Shown here: piece after piece, positions 9,965-19,589 of the stretch
Layout: each line of letters starts with the position of its first letter
How positions within the stretch are numbered: position 1 is the stretch's first letter
Origin: Fibrobacterota bacterium
GTDB taxonomy: Bacteria; Fibrobacterota; Fibrobacteria; UBA5070
Assembly: GCA_016715065.1 (NCBI GenBank)
Contig: JADKBN010000021.1
Location: 1-38,605 of the forward strand
Length of the DNA stretch: 38,605 bases
Reading direction: 5' to 3'
Program-made: the position numbers and the translations under genes
The notes under the pieces: generated by a model
The model's database searches: none
What the model was told of the DNA's origin: nothing
What the model saw: the letters and a program-made list of their open reading frames with translations, nothing else

Positions 9965-10781
9965 CTACATGTTGCGACGCGGCTTCTTGCCTTCTTCCGT
10001 TGGGGTGGGTTTGCGTTCAACCACTTGAGTGGCGCATGTAGGACAATCCGCCCTGGTACATGAGGTCCACGATCAACTTGACTTCGTGCATGCACTCGAA
10101 GTAGGCCATCTCGGGGGCGTAGCCGGCGTCCACCAACGTCTGGAAGCCAGCCTTGATCAGCTCGGACAGACCACCGCAAAGCACGACCTGCTCGCCGAAG
10201 AGGTCGGTTTCGGTTTCTTCCTTGAACGAGGTCTCGTAGACGCCGCCGCGGATGGAGCCGATTCCCTTGGCGTGGGCCAAAGCCTGGCCAGAGCGCGCGG
10301 AAAGCGTCTGATGGACCGCCACCAGGCCGGGCACGCCGCCGCCCTTTTCGAATTCGGCGCGGACCATGTGGCCGGGACCCTTGGGAGCCGACAAGATCAC
10401 GTCGACGTCCTTGGGGGCTTTGATGTACTTGAAGTGGATGTTGAATCCATGCGAGAAGATGAGGGTCTTGCCCTTCTTCAGGTGCGGCAGGATGTCGGAC
10501 TCATAGATCTTGGCCTGGACTTCGTCCGGCAGCAGGATCTGGATGAAGTCGGCCTTTTCAGCGGCTTCGGCGGCGGTGAACAGGGTCACGCCGGGCTTGA
10601 AGCCGTGCTTGACGGCGAGCTTGTAGTTGTCGGAGCCCTTGCGCTGGCCCACGATCACGTTGACGCCCGAGTCGCGCAGGTTCTGCGCCTGGGCATGGCC
10701 CTGCGATCCGTAGCCGATCACGGCGATCGTCTTGTTCTTGAAGGGGGCCAGCGACCCGTCCTTGTTCGTGTAGACCTTCAT
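9965..10781 (-). CDS. ilvC: Ketol-acid reductoisomerase lacking most of its C-terminal domain
   Basis: This enzyme performs the NADPH- and Mg-dependent isomerisation and reduction of acetohydroxy acids in valine, leucine and isoleucine synthesis. The N-terminal Rossmann motif is IGYGSQGHAQAQ (from residue 22), followed by SAPKGPGHMVR. The metal ligands in TDLFGEQ (Asp193, Glu197) and in YFECMHEVKLIVDLMYQGG (Glu229, Glu233) are present. After GGLSYMR (residue 250) the frame meets a stop. One base over, the sequence reads VVERKPTPTEEGKKPRRNM and stops at 9965. The usual SNTAEYGD region and the helices after it, some 70-80 residues of a roughly 330-residue class I enzyme, are missing. The 5' part has no frameshift. 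GGGAGC precedes the ATG at 10781. Confidence 0.92.
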
Positions 10782-10870
10782 CGAAAGCTCCCTCGAGTGG
10801 ATGTATTGGTGGGCAGTGGCGAAAAAGTAGAACTATTCCCCATCAGGCACCTCCCGATAAACGCCAATGA

Positions 10871-11585
10871 CTATCGAGAACCAGGCAACTTGCAGTTGTC
10901 CCCAAGGGCGGAATGGATCTGCGGATAGGTCTGGTAGGGGCCGGTCCGAGGCGAGGCGAGGTAGAAGTCAAACCCGATGATGCTCGGACCCGAGCTGCGG
11001 CCATGGAAGGGGTTGATTTCCATGTAGGAGTCCGCCGAGAAGGGGATTTGCAGAAATCGGCTCGGGGCCCCGACGAGGGTTCCCGTTTCGCTGAAAGACA
11101 TATCCAGCAAGTGCTCTTGGGTCAGGGAATCGAGCCTGCCGTACGGGCGGATCCCGAAGGTGGTTGTGCCTCGGGGGCGTCGATATTTGTTGGTGCTGGA
11201 AGCCGGTGGCGGTAGGGCTTCTCGAAAGAGAATGCGAAGCTGGTAATGCGCCGGGTCGTTTTCCACGACCGCGCTGGCTTCGATGCCGATTTTGTCCCAG
11301 TAATAATTTCTCGGCCTGCCTGCTAAGCCGGAATCCCCGATCACGGAGTCGTCGGGAGGCCCGGAACATCGCCACGATCTCAGGATACGCGCTGCCCAAG
11401 GGAATGGGCTTGCCCTTGTAGGTGACCCGGCATTGGTCGATCACCCAATCGGAGCTCGCCGCCAGGGAATCGGCGACGCTGCCGTAACCGTCTTTTTCCG
11501 AGGACGCCTTGGTGGAATTGCCTCCGTCGCAGCCAGGACAGAAAATCGAAGCCAGACCAAGGAACAAGGATGCGATGCGGCTCAT
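10871..11585 (-). CDS. Lipoprotein of unknown function, one frameshift
   Basis: The start MSRIASLFLGLASIFCPGCD is a lipoprotein signal with a Cys near residue 19. The N-terminal domain reads WVIDQCRVTYKGKPIPLGSA and then YPEIVAMF. After a frameshift near 11350 it continues YYWDKIGIEASAVVENDPA. This layout (a short strand, a GKPIPLG turn, then YxWDxxGI) resembles small DUF7738-like domains, a weak resemblance only. The C-terminal part contains FLQIPFSADSYMEINPF and IIGFDFYLASPRTGPY, ending KLPGSR. Its ATG is 2 bp after the stop of the upstream beta-propeller gene, with GGAAAG as a possible Shine-Dalgarno, so the two form an operon. Confidence 0.65.
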
Positions 11586-11587
11586 GG

Positions 11588-12923
11588 TCAAGGCTTCTTT
11601 CCGGTTTCCACCCGGTAGACCATCACGGAGTTGCCACCGCCGTCGGTGTGGCCTTGGGCCGTGACCACCAGCCATTTTCCGTCGGGCGAAAGATCCATGC
11701 CCACCGGGTAACTGTCGGCCTGGATGGTGGCCACCACGGCCATGTCCCGGGTGCGGACCACCTTGATCTCGCTCTTGCCGTTGACCGCCGCGAACAGGTA
11801 CTTCGCGCTGTCGTCCACCGAGATGGTGCGGGCGCCGTAGCCCACCGTCGCCGACTTCCATCCCGCCACCGGAATGGATTCGGAGGGCTTGGCGGATTTC
11901 AAGGTGGAAAGGAACGAGTCCAGCGGGCAATTTCTGCACCACGCCGGGTTGGTTTTCCGACAAGAAGAGCGTGCCCTGCTTGATCACGATGTGGCGCACG
12001 TTTTCGCGCATGCCGGTGGCGTTGCCAAGAAATGTCCAGTCGTCGGTGTTCCAGGCGCTGATGCCGCCGGAGCCACCCATGCGTCCCACCAGCAGCGTTT
12101 TGGAATCCGGCGTGAACACGGTGCCGCGCAGGCAATTTCCGCAGTTGTTGTCGCGGTCCACCTTTTCCGATTCGTCGAATTCGAGCTTGGCGCGATTGCC
12201 CGCCACCAGATGCTTCACGTAGCGGAACGAATCCGGGGTGGAGGCGGAAATGTCCATCACCGCGACGGTGTTGTCGCCCCAATGCGTGACGGCCAGCCAT
12301 TTTCCGTCCGGACTGGAGGCGATCATCTTGGGCAACGGGCCGGTGGGGAACACGCGCAGGATGCTGTCGGTGCGGGTGTCAATCAAGGCGACCGCGCTGG
12401 GAAGCTGGGCGTTGGCATCGAAGCTTCTGCGGTAGTATGTGACCCACAGGTACTTGCCATCGTGCGACAGGGCGCTTTCCACGGGCTTTCCGCGAAACAC
12501 GTTCACGTTGAAACGCTTGCCGAACTTGTAGTCGAACACCTCGGTTCCCGCAAAACGCGCGGAATCGGCGCGGGTAAATTCGTGTTCGATGCTGGTCTTG
12601 CGGGTCCAGGTGGGCACATCGATCACCACCGTATGGCCGCCCTCCAGCGACTCGATGTAGAGCTTGGATCCATCGGGCAGAAAGTGCGCGGACTTGGGAG
12701 AGTTGATGTCGGGTTCGTAGTGGTCGGCCGGGTTGCCGGGTTTGGACATCATGGCCTGGAATCGTGTGACCAACTCCAATCGGACTTCGGCGTTGCCGGG
12801 CTCCGACTTGGTGCCGATCTTGGTCCAGACGGGGCCTTCCGGCGCGGGAACCTTGGCGGCCAAAAACAGCGAGGCGAGCAGGGAAATTGCAGGAGGGATC
12901 ATAGGGCGGAAAAATAGATCCAT
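11588..12923 (-). CDS. Exported YVTN-type beta-propeller protein, one frameshift
   Basis: An N-terminal hydrophobic segment (MIPPAISLLASLFLAAK) acts as a signal peptide; the start may be 12923 or the internal ATG at 12902. The rest consists of repeats typical of YVTN/YncE seven-bladed propellers: SPKSAHFLPDGSKLYIESLE, LSHDGKYLWVTYYRR, IASSPDGKWLAVTHWGDNTV, FTPDSKTLLVGRMGG and LSPDGKWLVVTAQGHTDGG. A CGNCLRG pair of cysteines sits between blades. One frameshift near 11915 separates the last two blades. Such propellers are usually periplasmic or surface binding scaffolds; the ligand is unknown. It is the first gene of a two-gene operon with the lipoprotein at 11585. Confidence 0.8.
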
Positions 12924-12993
12924 GGGAATCCTGACCGTAGGGATTGTACCTTCCCGCCAGGTTTTTTCATCACCCTCGATCCAGGAGATCCCA

Positions 12994-13314
12994 ATGGACT
13001 TGTTCGGCGCCGCCACCTCCGCGTTCACCTCGGGCCAAGGCCCCACCCAAGCCATCAAAAGCCTCTTCCTGCAGTGGGTTTCGGGGCCTGACGTGGCGGG
13101 CAAGCTCGATTCCATCTTGCGCGAACACAACCTGCCTTTCTCCTCCGCACAGGTGCTGGGACTGTTGCGGTCCTCCGGCCTGATCGAAGACCGCGACGGC
13201 GGCGTGGTGGGCACGGCCAAGCTGCAGGAGCCGGGCTTCGATATTTCCAGCCTGTTGCAAGGTCAAGGCGGCGAAGGCGGTGCGTTGGGCGGGATCGGCA
13301 AATTGTTTGGGTGA
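12994..13314 (+). CDS. Small hypothetical protein with Gly-rich tail
   Basis: An intact 106-residue frame has a good Shine-Dalgarno (AGGAG at 12983-12987) before the ATG. Residues 1-75 look helical (AIKSLFLQWVSGPDVAGKLD, ILREHNLPFSSAQVLGLL). The tail is Gly-rich (SLLQGQGGEGGALGGIGKLF). There is no signal peptide or membrane segment. I recognise no family. It is divergent from the propeller gene and followed by a long inverted repeat. The intact frame in an error-rich region, together with its ribosome-binding site, makes it likely to be real. Confidence 0.65.
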   Translation: MDLFGAATSAFTSGQGPTQAIKSLFLQWVSGPDVAGKLDSILREHNLPFSSAQVLGLLRSSGLIEDRDGGVVGTAKLQEPGFDISSLLQGQGGEGGALGGIGKLFG

Positions 13315-13319
13315 ATCAC

Positions 13320-13384
13320 TTCGGGTCACATTCCCCAAAAGTCTTTCCTGAGCGTAGCCGAATGGCTTGCTTCGGTGACCCGAA
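13320..13384. repeat. Inverted repeat enclosing a repeat-like core
   Basis: Perfect 10-bp arms, TTCGGGTCAC (13320-13329) and GTGACCCGAA (13375-13384), enclose TTTCCTGAGCGTAGCCGAAT, which resembles a degenerate copy of the CTGAG..CGAAG intergenic repeat seen elsewhere here. It begins 5 bp after the 12994-13314 gene and may help end its transcript. Confidence 0.55.
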
Positions 13385-13390
13385 TTCTCT

Positions 13391-13424
13391 TGCCAAGAAA
13401 ATACCCCGCAGCTTGCTGCGGGGT
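13391..13424 (-). terminator. Rho-independent terminator of the membrane-protein gene
   Basis: The stem ACCCCGCAGC (13403-13412) pairs perfectly with GCTGCGGGGT (13415-13424). Read on the minus strand it is followed by TTTTCTT. This is a strong terminator about 40 bp after the inferred stop of the 13466-14739 gene. Confidence 0.8.
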
Positions 13425-13465
13425 GGATTATCCGGTACGACGAGTTCTGGGCGATGCAAGGCCCG

Positions 13466-14739
13466 TCAGTCTGCCATCGCTTCCAGAGGCTTGAGGTAGC
13501 TTCTTTCCTTGCGCCATTGGACCAGGCCCAGCCGAACAATAGGGGTGCGAGCAGGGCGACCAATCCAAGCCAAACTCGCAGAGTTTTGACGATGGCCGGG
13601 AAGCGGGATCCGCTCTCGAACATCCAGCCTTTCGAAGATTTTCCGATCACGATCGCGACAGGAGCTCCACGGTCGCGGGTCAAGAAATCCAGGATGCTTG
13701 TTGGGTTTCGAAGGCTTCGAGCATGACTTGGGTTTGAACCAGGGATCGGAGTTCCTTCAACGAAACAGAGACCCAAATTGTCGGGCTGTTTCCTTGGTAT
13801 TTCTGGATCGCATCCAGGAGAGGTTCCACCGTGAGACCAGCTGTGAGCCGATCTCCTAGATTCCCGGGGAGAACCGCGTTCAGGCGTTCGCGGGCATCGT
13901 CGAGCTCTTTGAAGCCAGTCAGCAGGGAATCGAGCGAATCCCTGGCGGACTGGGGTGGAGTTTGAATATAACCGACCATATTCGATCGGTTTTCCGGGGC
14001 TCTTGGGGCTTTGTATTTCAGAACCAGTGAGGGCAGTTGGACTTCACGGCCAGGCTCCAGGGACAGGCTGTCGAGATCATAAGCTGGGTGACCATCACGC
14101 GCTCTCGAGGATGGAAGAGGATTTCTTTCCATGCGCTCCATCCGTAGTGCGGACCGAGAAAGCGACCGGGAGGGTGCTCACCACGAGGAGCACGGCCCAG
14201 AGGGCTGATTTCTTCGCCTTCCCGGTCGGATGGATCCGCCGCCCCGGTCCAAATCTTGCCGAAGTGTGCGCATCCCCTCGATTTCGACGACGACGAGGAA
14301 GTGATTCTCGCGTCGGGTCTCTGCAGCCTTGATCACCACCTCGCGGATGGGAAGAAACTGCTCCCATCCGGACGGCATCACACAGGGGATGCCGTTGAAG
14401 TAAACATGGCATTTTCCGCGACGGCCGACGGTCTCGAAGGTTCCCCGAAGCGCGGTCATGCTGTGGGTTCTGTTCCCATCGAGGGAGCCTTCCACCAGGT
14501 GGGCCATGGAAACCATCACGGCGAGGAATGCAGAGCAGATTCCGACAGCCAGGGCGTATGCACCGATGGAGACCAGCGTGCAAATCGCTCGAGGTAGCGG
14601 CCAGGACGGCGATCGTGGCGATCAGGAGGCCACCGACAATGGCCAGAAGGGCCTTGGTTCCGGAGCGTAGCTGCTGTGGACCTTTTTTGACTTGATCCTG
14701 TATCCAGCTGACTTCTGCTGGCGAAAATTCCTGTGGCAT
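13466..14739 (-). CDS. Predicted membrane protein, frameshifted
   Basis: The start MPQEFSPAEVSWIQDQVKKG leads into a first membrane span (ALLAIVGGLLIATIAVLAA). After a frameshift near 14560 a soluble part follows: TALRGTFETVGRRGKCHVYF, GIPCVMPSGWEQFLPIREVV and NHFLVVVEIEGMRTLRQD. A hydrophobic segment (KKSALWAVLLVVSTLPVAFS), then a second soluble part (LDSLSLEPGREVQLPSLVLK and ERLNAVLPGNLGDRLTAGLT) come next, and a last span (LRVWLGLVALLAPLLFGWAW). The corrected end is YLKPLEAMAD, just before a strong terminator. The total is about 420 residues. This pattern of spans around soluble domains suggests an inner-membrane protein with an exposed sensor or enzyme-like domain; no family is recognised. 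Confidence 0.55.
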
Positions 14740-14895
14740 GCGGAGGGTGTCCTTGGGGATAGGAAAAGAGCGATTGGCGGGGATGCAATGAGCTGCAGGT
14801 GGGGTATTGCGCTTTCCATCGAAACGTCGAAAAAGGAAGGCGAACTGGAAAGTCCGGTTGTTGTGCAGACTCCGCCGGGGCGTCTCTACAACAAC

Positions 14896-15882
14896 CTATC
14901 GGTTTCGCAACCACTCGATGGGGCTTGCCGTGCGAGCGATGGAAAAGGGGTGATCCAGCGCGACCTCGCGGCCCCAGCCGTAAAGTGTTTCAAAGCGGCC
15001 GTCGCGGGTCATGTCCAGGTCCTTTTGGGGCTGGTTGGGGACCCCGCCCCACGACCAGGCCAGCCACCCGATTTCCCGGCCGTGGCATTCTTCCAAGATG
15101 GTTTGCCAGGCGATGCGGTCAGGATCCAGGACCTCGCCCGCCTCGGTGAAGGCTGCGCCGAACTCGCCCACCACCAGCGGCAGCCCTTTGGATTGGGCAT
15201 CGGCCAAAGCGTCCATCACGCGTTGTGCCGCGCTTTCCAGCGAGCCGCCGGAATTCTTGGCCGGCCACCACATGTGGACCGATAGCAGCACGTTTTTCAG
15301 AGGATCGGAGTGCACCAGTGCCGATCCGGTGCGCGAAAGAAGTCCGTAATCCTGGCCCCAAAACGCGGCATCGATCATCAGGGGGCAGCGGATTCCCGCC
15401 TGGCGCAGGCGGCGCAGCGCATCCGAATACGCGGCTGCGAAGTCGGAATCTGTCACCTCTTCGCCGACTTCGTTTCCGATGTTCAGTACCAGTCGGCCTT
15501 GGTGCTTTTTGGTCACGGCCAGGTAGTCCGGACGCAGCCAGCCCGAAACCACGGCATCCAGCTCTTCCCACTTGCCGGTGGCGTCGTGGAACTCGGCGAT
15601 GGGGAGCATGCCCAGTCCGGCGCACCTCTCGAGGAGCGCGTCCAATTCCTGTGCCGTCCCCTCGGCCAAGGTCCAAACCAGGCGAATGCAATTGGCGCCC
15701 GTGCGGGAAATCTCCTCCAACGCGTTTCCGGTCCGGTCGCCCCAAACGAACATCTCGTTGACCCCGCGCAGGATCACGCGCGACCCGTCGGGGGATGTCA
15801 GAAAACGTCCATCAACTTGGAAGCAGGGGGGATCGACAGGTCGCGAAGTCGGCATGGTGGAAAAGTGCATCCCCGTGCCCAC
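14896..15882 (-). CDS. Glycoside hydrolase family 5, mannanase- or cellulase-like
   Basis: This is a retaining (beta/alpha)8-barrel glycosidase, 328 residues, with an intact reading frame. The N-terminal motif VILRGVNEMFVWGD and GANCIRLVWT match bacterial GH5 mannanase- and cellulase-type enzymes. The acid/base Glu138 lies in LNIGNEVG, and the nucleophile Glu240 in LVVGEFGAAF. HMWWPAKN and WLAWSWGG supply the usual aromatic subsite residues. No signal peptide is visible at MGTGMHFSTMPTSRPVDPP, so it is either cytoplasmic or its start has been disturbed. It begins 33 bp after the GH8 gene on the same strand. The likely substrate is a beta-1,4-mannan or mixed glycan; I cannot fix the subfamily. 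Confidence 0.85.
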   Translation of the reverse strand: MGTGMHFSTMPTSRPVDPPCFQVDGRFLTSPDGSRVILRGVNEMFVWGDRTGNALEEISRTGANCIRLVWTLAEGTAQELDALLERCAGLGMLPIAEFHDATGKWEELDAVVSGWLRPDYLAVTKKHQGRLVLNIGNEVGEEVTDSDFAAAYSDALRRLRQAGIRCPLMIDAAFWGQDYGLLSRTGSALVHSDPLKNVLLSVHMWWPAKNSGGSLESAAQRVMDALADAQSKGLPLVVGEFGAAFTEAGEVLDPDRIAWQTILEECHGREIGWLAWSWGGVPNQPQKDLDMTRDGRFETLYGWGREVALDHPFSIARTASPIEWLRNR

Positions 15883-15914
15883 TCTTTCGGGGCTCGACAG
15901 CCCTTCCCGAAGGC

Positions 15915-17352
15915 TCAGAACGAGGGAGGAAGCGGAAATCGGGCTTTGGGGTTTCCCATATCATCCTCCAGCTGGACCCAACGGATGGCGGCGCTGGGGG
16001 CGACCCGAACCAACAGGCCGTCGACTTGGGAGGAAAGCGCTGCAGCGGATAGCCGGACGGCCTTTCCGTCGCTGGCCACAACCGTTCCCCGCAGGAAATG
16101 CGTGGCCTGCGCTCGTTCCATCCTCACGAGGTAACCCTCCGGGACGCGTTGGATGGCGCGAGGCGTTTGGCGGGGCACGAGCGTGGAGGTCGGGCCGCAA
16201 CAGACGTTGTTGAGGTCCGTCCAGACATTCGGGGTGTTGTTGGTCATCGAGAGGATTCCCAAAAGCCCCAGGGTTTGGGCTTCGACATCAAGCCTGGCGG
16301 GGGCGGATTGGCTGGTGTCCCCATCCACCAGTGTCGGAGGAGTCTTGCGCGGCGGCGGCGAGGAGCCCAAAGGGCCCGGGTCATGAAGTGCTCGTAGAGG
16401 CCCTTCGTCCCAGCCCAACAGACTCGCGTCGTCGACCCGGTACATCCCTGGCTGGACAGGGATTTACATGGCCTGCCTTCCACGCCTCCTGGCCCATGAG
16501 ACCAGCGAAGGTTTGATGGTGGAGTTCAACGGATGGCCGTCGCCAGATGCCAGACAGCCCGCAGCGCGTCCTTTCCCTTTCCCTGGCGTCGGGGTCGCGA
16601 TCGGGAAGGATCTCGATCATCGCCGTACCCGTGGGGGAGCTGGCACTGCGCATCATGGCGCGGTTGGAATTGGGTTGGCTCCTCAGAAGGCTCAGGGTGC
16701 CGGATTCCAGCTTCGACCAGTCGTACGATGGCAGGGATTCCTTGGCCGTCGCCTCGTGGAAAAGTCGGAACCAACCCGCGGACTGGTCGGACATTTTCCG
16801 GTAGGAGGCGTCCTCGTAAGGCAGCACCTGGGGCGGAAAGTCCGTGCTGGGAAATCGGAGGATGAGGGATTGAAGGAGCTGCTTTGCACGGGTCGCATAT
16901 TGCCGGCTTTCGGCGGAGGTGTTCTGCCAGAGGTCGGCTTTGACCAAAGCCGAGGCGAACAGCAAGGAGCCGCACAGGTCGAAGTTCGACTCGGAGGCGT
17001 AGGGGGATCCTTCCGCGGAGGACTCGTGGTAGATGTTGCGTGAATCATCCCACAGGCGAGCCTCGGTGGTCCTCCAGAGGGAATCGAACATGCCTTGATC
17101 GCCAAACCACACGGACAGCAACATGCCATGCGCCTGGTCTTGGGCGTTGAGTCCTTGTGGGTTTCCGCTGACCCAGCCACTGTGGACGAACCGCTTTCCA
17201 GCCTTCCCAGAGGGAGGCAAAGAGTGTCCAGCGACCGGCCAGAGGGGCGTTGGTGGCACGAACAGGGGGGTTCGGGCGGGGCGGATGCCGGCGGAAAGTG
17301 CGGGGCCGATCAGCGCGAGGCAAAGGACGAGCGCGCGGCGGGATCGAGTCAT
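15915..17352 (-). CDS. Secreted glycoside hydrolase family 8, frameshifted
   Basis: A signal peptide (MTRSRRALVLCLALIGPALS) precedes a GH8-like (alpha/alpha)6 barrel. GLNAQDQAHGMLLSVWFGDQ aligns with the family signature around the catalytic acid (SEGQGYGM), ESNFDLCGSLLFASALVKAD with the ADADL motif (Asp125), and, after a frame change near 16590, KDALRAVWHLA with the YDAIRVPWR motif that carries the base. The acid Glu appears replaced by Gln71. Further frame changes near 16500 and 16400 reach GWDEGLYEHFMTRALWA. A C-terminal beta-rich tail reads VVASDGKAVRLSAAALSSQV and ends at 15915. GH8 enzymes are inverting endoglucanases, xylanases or chitosanases. The gene is between an esterase and a GH5 gene. 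Confidence 0.75.
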
Positions 17353-17399
17353 GTTCGCCAGCTTTGGTGGGTGCGGTGGGAGTAAAACATATCACATGT

Positions 17400-18489
17400 C
17401 TACGGCGCGACGAGGATTCCGGTGGCGGCGAGCCCGGCGGCGCGGATCGACCAGCTGTAGGTGCCCTGCGCAAGGTGGTCCCTGGATGTCACTTTCCGTC
17501 CACGGGTGTCGCGAAGATCGACAGATGCGAGATCGACGCCTGCCGGGGAGGTTCAGGCGCGGTCTCCGGAGTTTCCGATCGCCCCCAACGGTGGCCGCCG
17601 AGAGGAGTGGAGATTTTGGAGAACTGTTTGTACGGAGCGGAAAACGAGCCGGTTTTCCGTTTTCGCCTCGATCTTGACCGAAACCTTGTAACTGCCCGGC
17701 GGCTCGATCGCAAGGTTTTGCAAGGTGTCTCCGCCAGCAGAGTGTCGTTTCGATACCACTGGTAGCCAGTCCCGTTGAGCGAAGCTTGCGGTCGGGCCCC
17801 CATCACGGCCAGGAGCTCGATGGTGGCGGGTTTGTGTTTGAGCATGTTGGCCACCAAGGTCGCCAGTGCCTTTGCCCCTGCCACGTTGGGGTGCACGCTG
17901 TCGGCTAGATACCACTCCGGATGGCCGGAAAACCCCGCGCGCAGGTCGATCAAATGCGTTCCGGCCTCCAGCGCCACTTCGCGAATCAGGGGTTGACTTT
18001 CCGGGCGATATCGGCGTCGTAAGATGGACCATTCGGTGTTGTTCGCTTGTGGCTGGAGAGGTCAACCAGACCTGTGGCCCAGACGGCAGGTCGCGAAATG
18101 AAACTGGATCATGGCGAGGGTAATCGGCCTTGAAGTCATTGCCGTAGGTAGCCCAGATGTAAGTCTTGGCGTCGTTGGTGCCCAGCTCGATGAAGACAAT
18201 ATTTGGATTGGGCCAATGCGTTGGTGTACGCCGATTGTTTCCAGTAGGAATCGGCCGAGCCTCTCACCATGGTCTTGCCGCTGACGCCGAAGTTGCTGAC
18301 AGCGTAGCCGGCTCCAGCAGGGTATCCAAAATGGTAGGGTAGCTCTTGTCGCGCGGAAGATCGTAACCGTAGGTGATGGAATTGCCCACACAGGCCACGA
18401 TCTTGTCGGCGGCGGGAGGTTACTACGGATAGCGCAAGGACGAGGGCGGAGAGGGCGGAGAGTCGAAACAGGCAGGGTTGGAATCTCAT
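17400..18489 (-). CDS. Secreted SGNH/GDSL hydrolase with T9SS-like tail, frameshifted
   Basis: This is probably a carbohydrate esterase removing acyl groups from polysaccharide. The signal peptide is MRFQPCLFRLSALSALVLAL. Block I (GNSITYG, nucleophile Ser) is encoded near 18380-18400. A Gly block follows in NFGVSGKTMVRGSADSYWKQ, block III in ELGTNDAKTYIWATYG (Asn) and block V in DSVHPNVAGAKALA (catalytic Asp and His). An Ig-like linker (ASLNGTGYQWYRNDTLLA) leads to a C-terminal domain reading SVDLRDTRGRKVTSRDHLAQ, then GTYSWSIRAAGLAATGIL and a stop at 17400. That tail resembles type IX secretion sorting domains. At least five frame changes occur. It is the first gene of the cluster with GH8 and GH5. 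Confidence 0.75.
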
Positions 18490-18698
18490 GTCTCCTAAAA
18501 TGAGGGCATCCGACCCAGGCTGAGGGTTGTTTTCCTCCGAGGTTCATGTAGATTCAACAACGGTGTATTTCGGGTGCGGGCACAGAAGGATTTCGACCCT
18601 GGGCTGGGCGAGGTTCGGCACTCGAGCAAGAGGCAGCGAGTCGATTCGATCTCTGGATTTAGGTTTTTAGCCCCTTCCGATGTTAGGAGTCTCAATCC

Positions 18699-19589
18699 AT
18701 GTTCCGTTCGTTCCTCAAACACCGATCTTCCACTTCCCTGCTCTCTGACGAGCTGTTGGCAGGATGCTCGGAAGAAGATGCCACGATGGTTTCACCTCCC
18801 CAGGAGACTTCTTCCACCAAAGCCCCACCCTCCTGGCCTCGAGGAATGCATTTCGAAGTCAAGCAAAAATCCGATGCCGCCCATCCGGGCTGGATGTCCG
18901 TCTCCGGCTGGGCACGAATGGACAGCGGCCTTGTCGAACTGGACTGGGATGTCCTGGACAGTGTTGGAAAATCCACCGGCACCCTCTTCCAATTCGAACC
19001 TCCCCAGCCGGGAAAGTCCGATTCGATCCGTCTCACGGAAGTTGCCCTGGTTCCCGATCCCATGGCTCCGGAAGGCCGGTACCGTCTGGTGATTTCCGTC
19101 CATTCCAGGACGGATTCCATGATCACCGACACCATTCCCTTCCAGCTCGATTTTCCCCCGATTTTCGGGGTGGGATTGAAGCTCGATCGGGATACGGTGA
19201 CCGCGACCAGCGGGTATTCTTATGTGGAGGACGACTCTGCACGGATCTGGTACGCGATTTTCCGCGAAAGTCAATCTGCTCTCCGGGTGATGGAAAATCG
19301 CCGGAGGATCCATCGTTTGGCTCCCACATGGGTCTCCGACCCAATGCCAGGCTGGCCGATCGACAGGGACTATGGGTTCAAGCCTACAGGTTCGGCTACC
19401 AGAGGCAATTATCGGTTCCGGATCACCATCTGGAACGCGACCGGAGACACGATCCGTCCGGAGTTTCCGTTCGTGGTGGTCAAGCCGCCAAGGCGCTTCG
19501 CCCGCTCCTCGTCGCGCCAGGAAAATCCTCTCCGAACGCGTTCCGGAAGGGGTGCGGGCGTGCAGCACGGCCAAGCCACGATGCATTGA
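18699..19589 (+). CDS. Lipoprotein of unknown function
   Basis: The frame begins MFRSFLKHRSS and reaches a lipobox-like LLAGC. The region before it is less hydrophobic than usual, and the neighbouring frame offers LTSCWQ, so an indel may lie in the signal peptide. The mature part is rich in beta-strand-like stretches: GWMSVSGWARMDSGLVELDW, EGRYRLVISVHSRTDSMITD and GNYRFRITIWNATGDTIRPE, suggesting tandem Ig-like folds. The end after FPFVVVKPPR is uncertain. I recognise no family. It is divergent from the esterase gene; the gap 18490-18698 shows no further structure, and neither does 19590-19720 downstream. Confidence 0.6.
   Translation: MFRSFLKHRSSTSLLSDELLAGCSEEDATMVSPPQETSSTKAPPSWPRGMHFEVKQKSDAAHPGWMSVSGWARMDSGLVELDWDVLDSVGKSTGTLFQFEPPQPGKSDSIRLTEVALVPDPMAPEGRYRLVISVHSRTDSMITDTIPFQLDFPPIFGVGLKLDRDTVTATSGYSYVEDDSARIWYAIFRESQSALRVMENRRRIHRLAPTWVSDPMPGWPIDRDYGFKPTGSATRGNYRFRITIWNATGDTIRPEFPFVVVKPPRRFARSSSRQENPLRTRSGRGAGVQHGQATMH

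Noticed and set aside
10029..10928. Plus-strand open frame of 299 codons
   Set aside because: It lies opposite ilvC, whose identity is certain.
11874..12917. Long plus-strand open frame of 347 codons
   Set aside because: It is the mirror of the YVTN beta-propeller gene; its His/Gly/Val-rich composition is typical of an antisense shadow.
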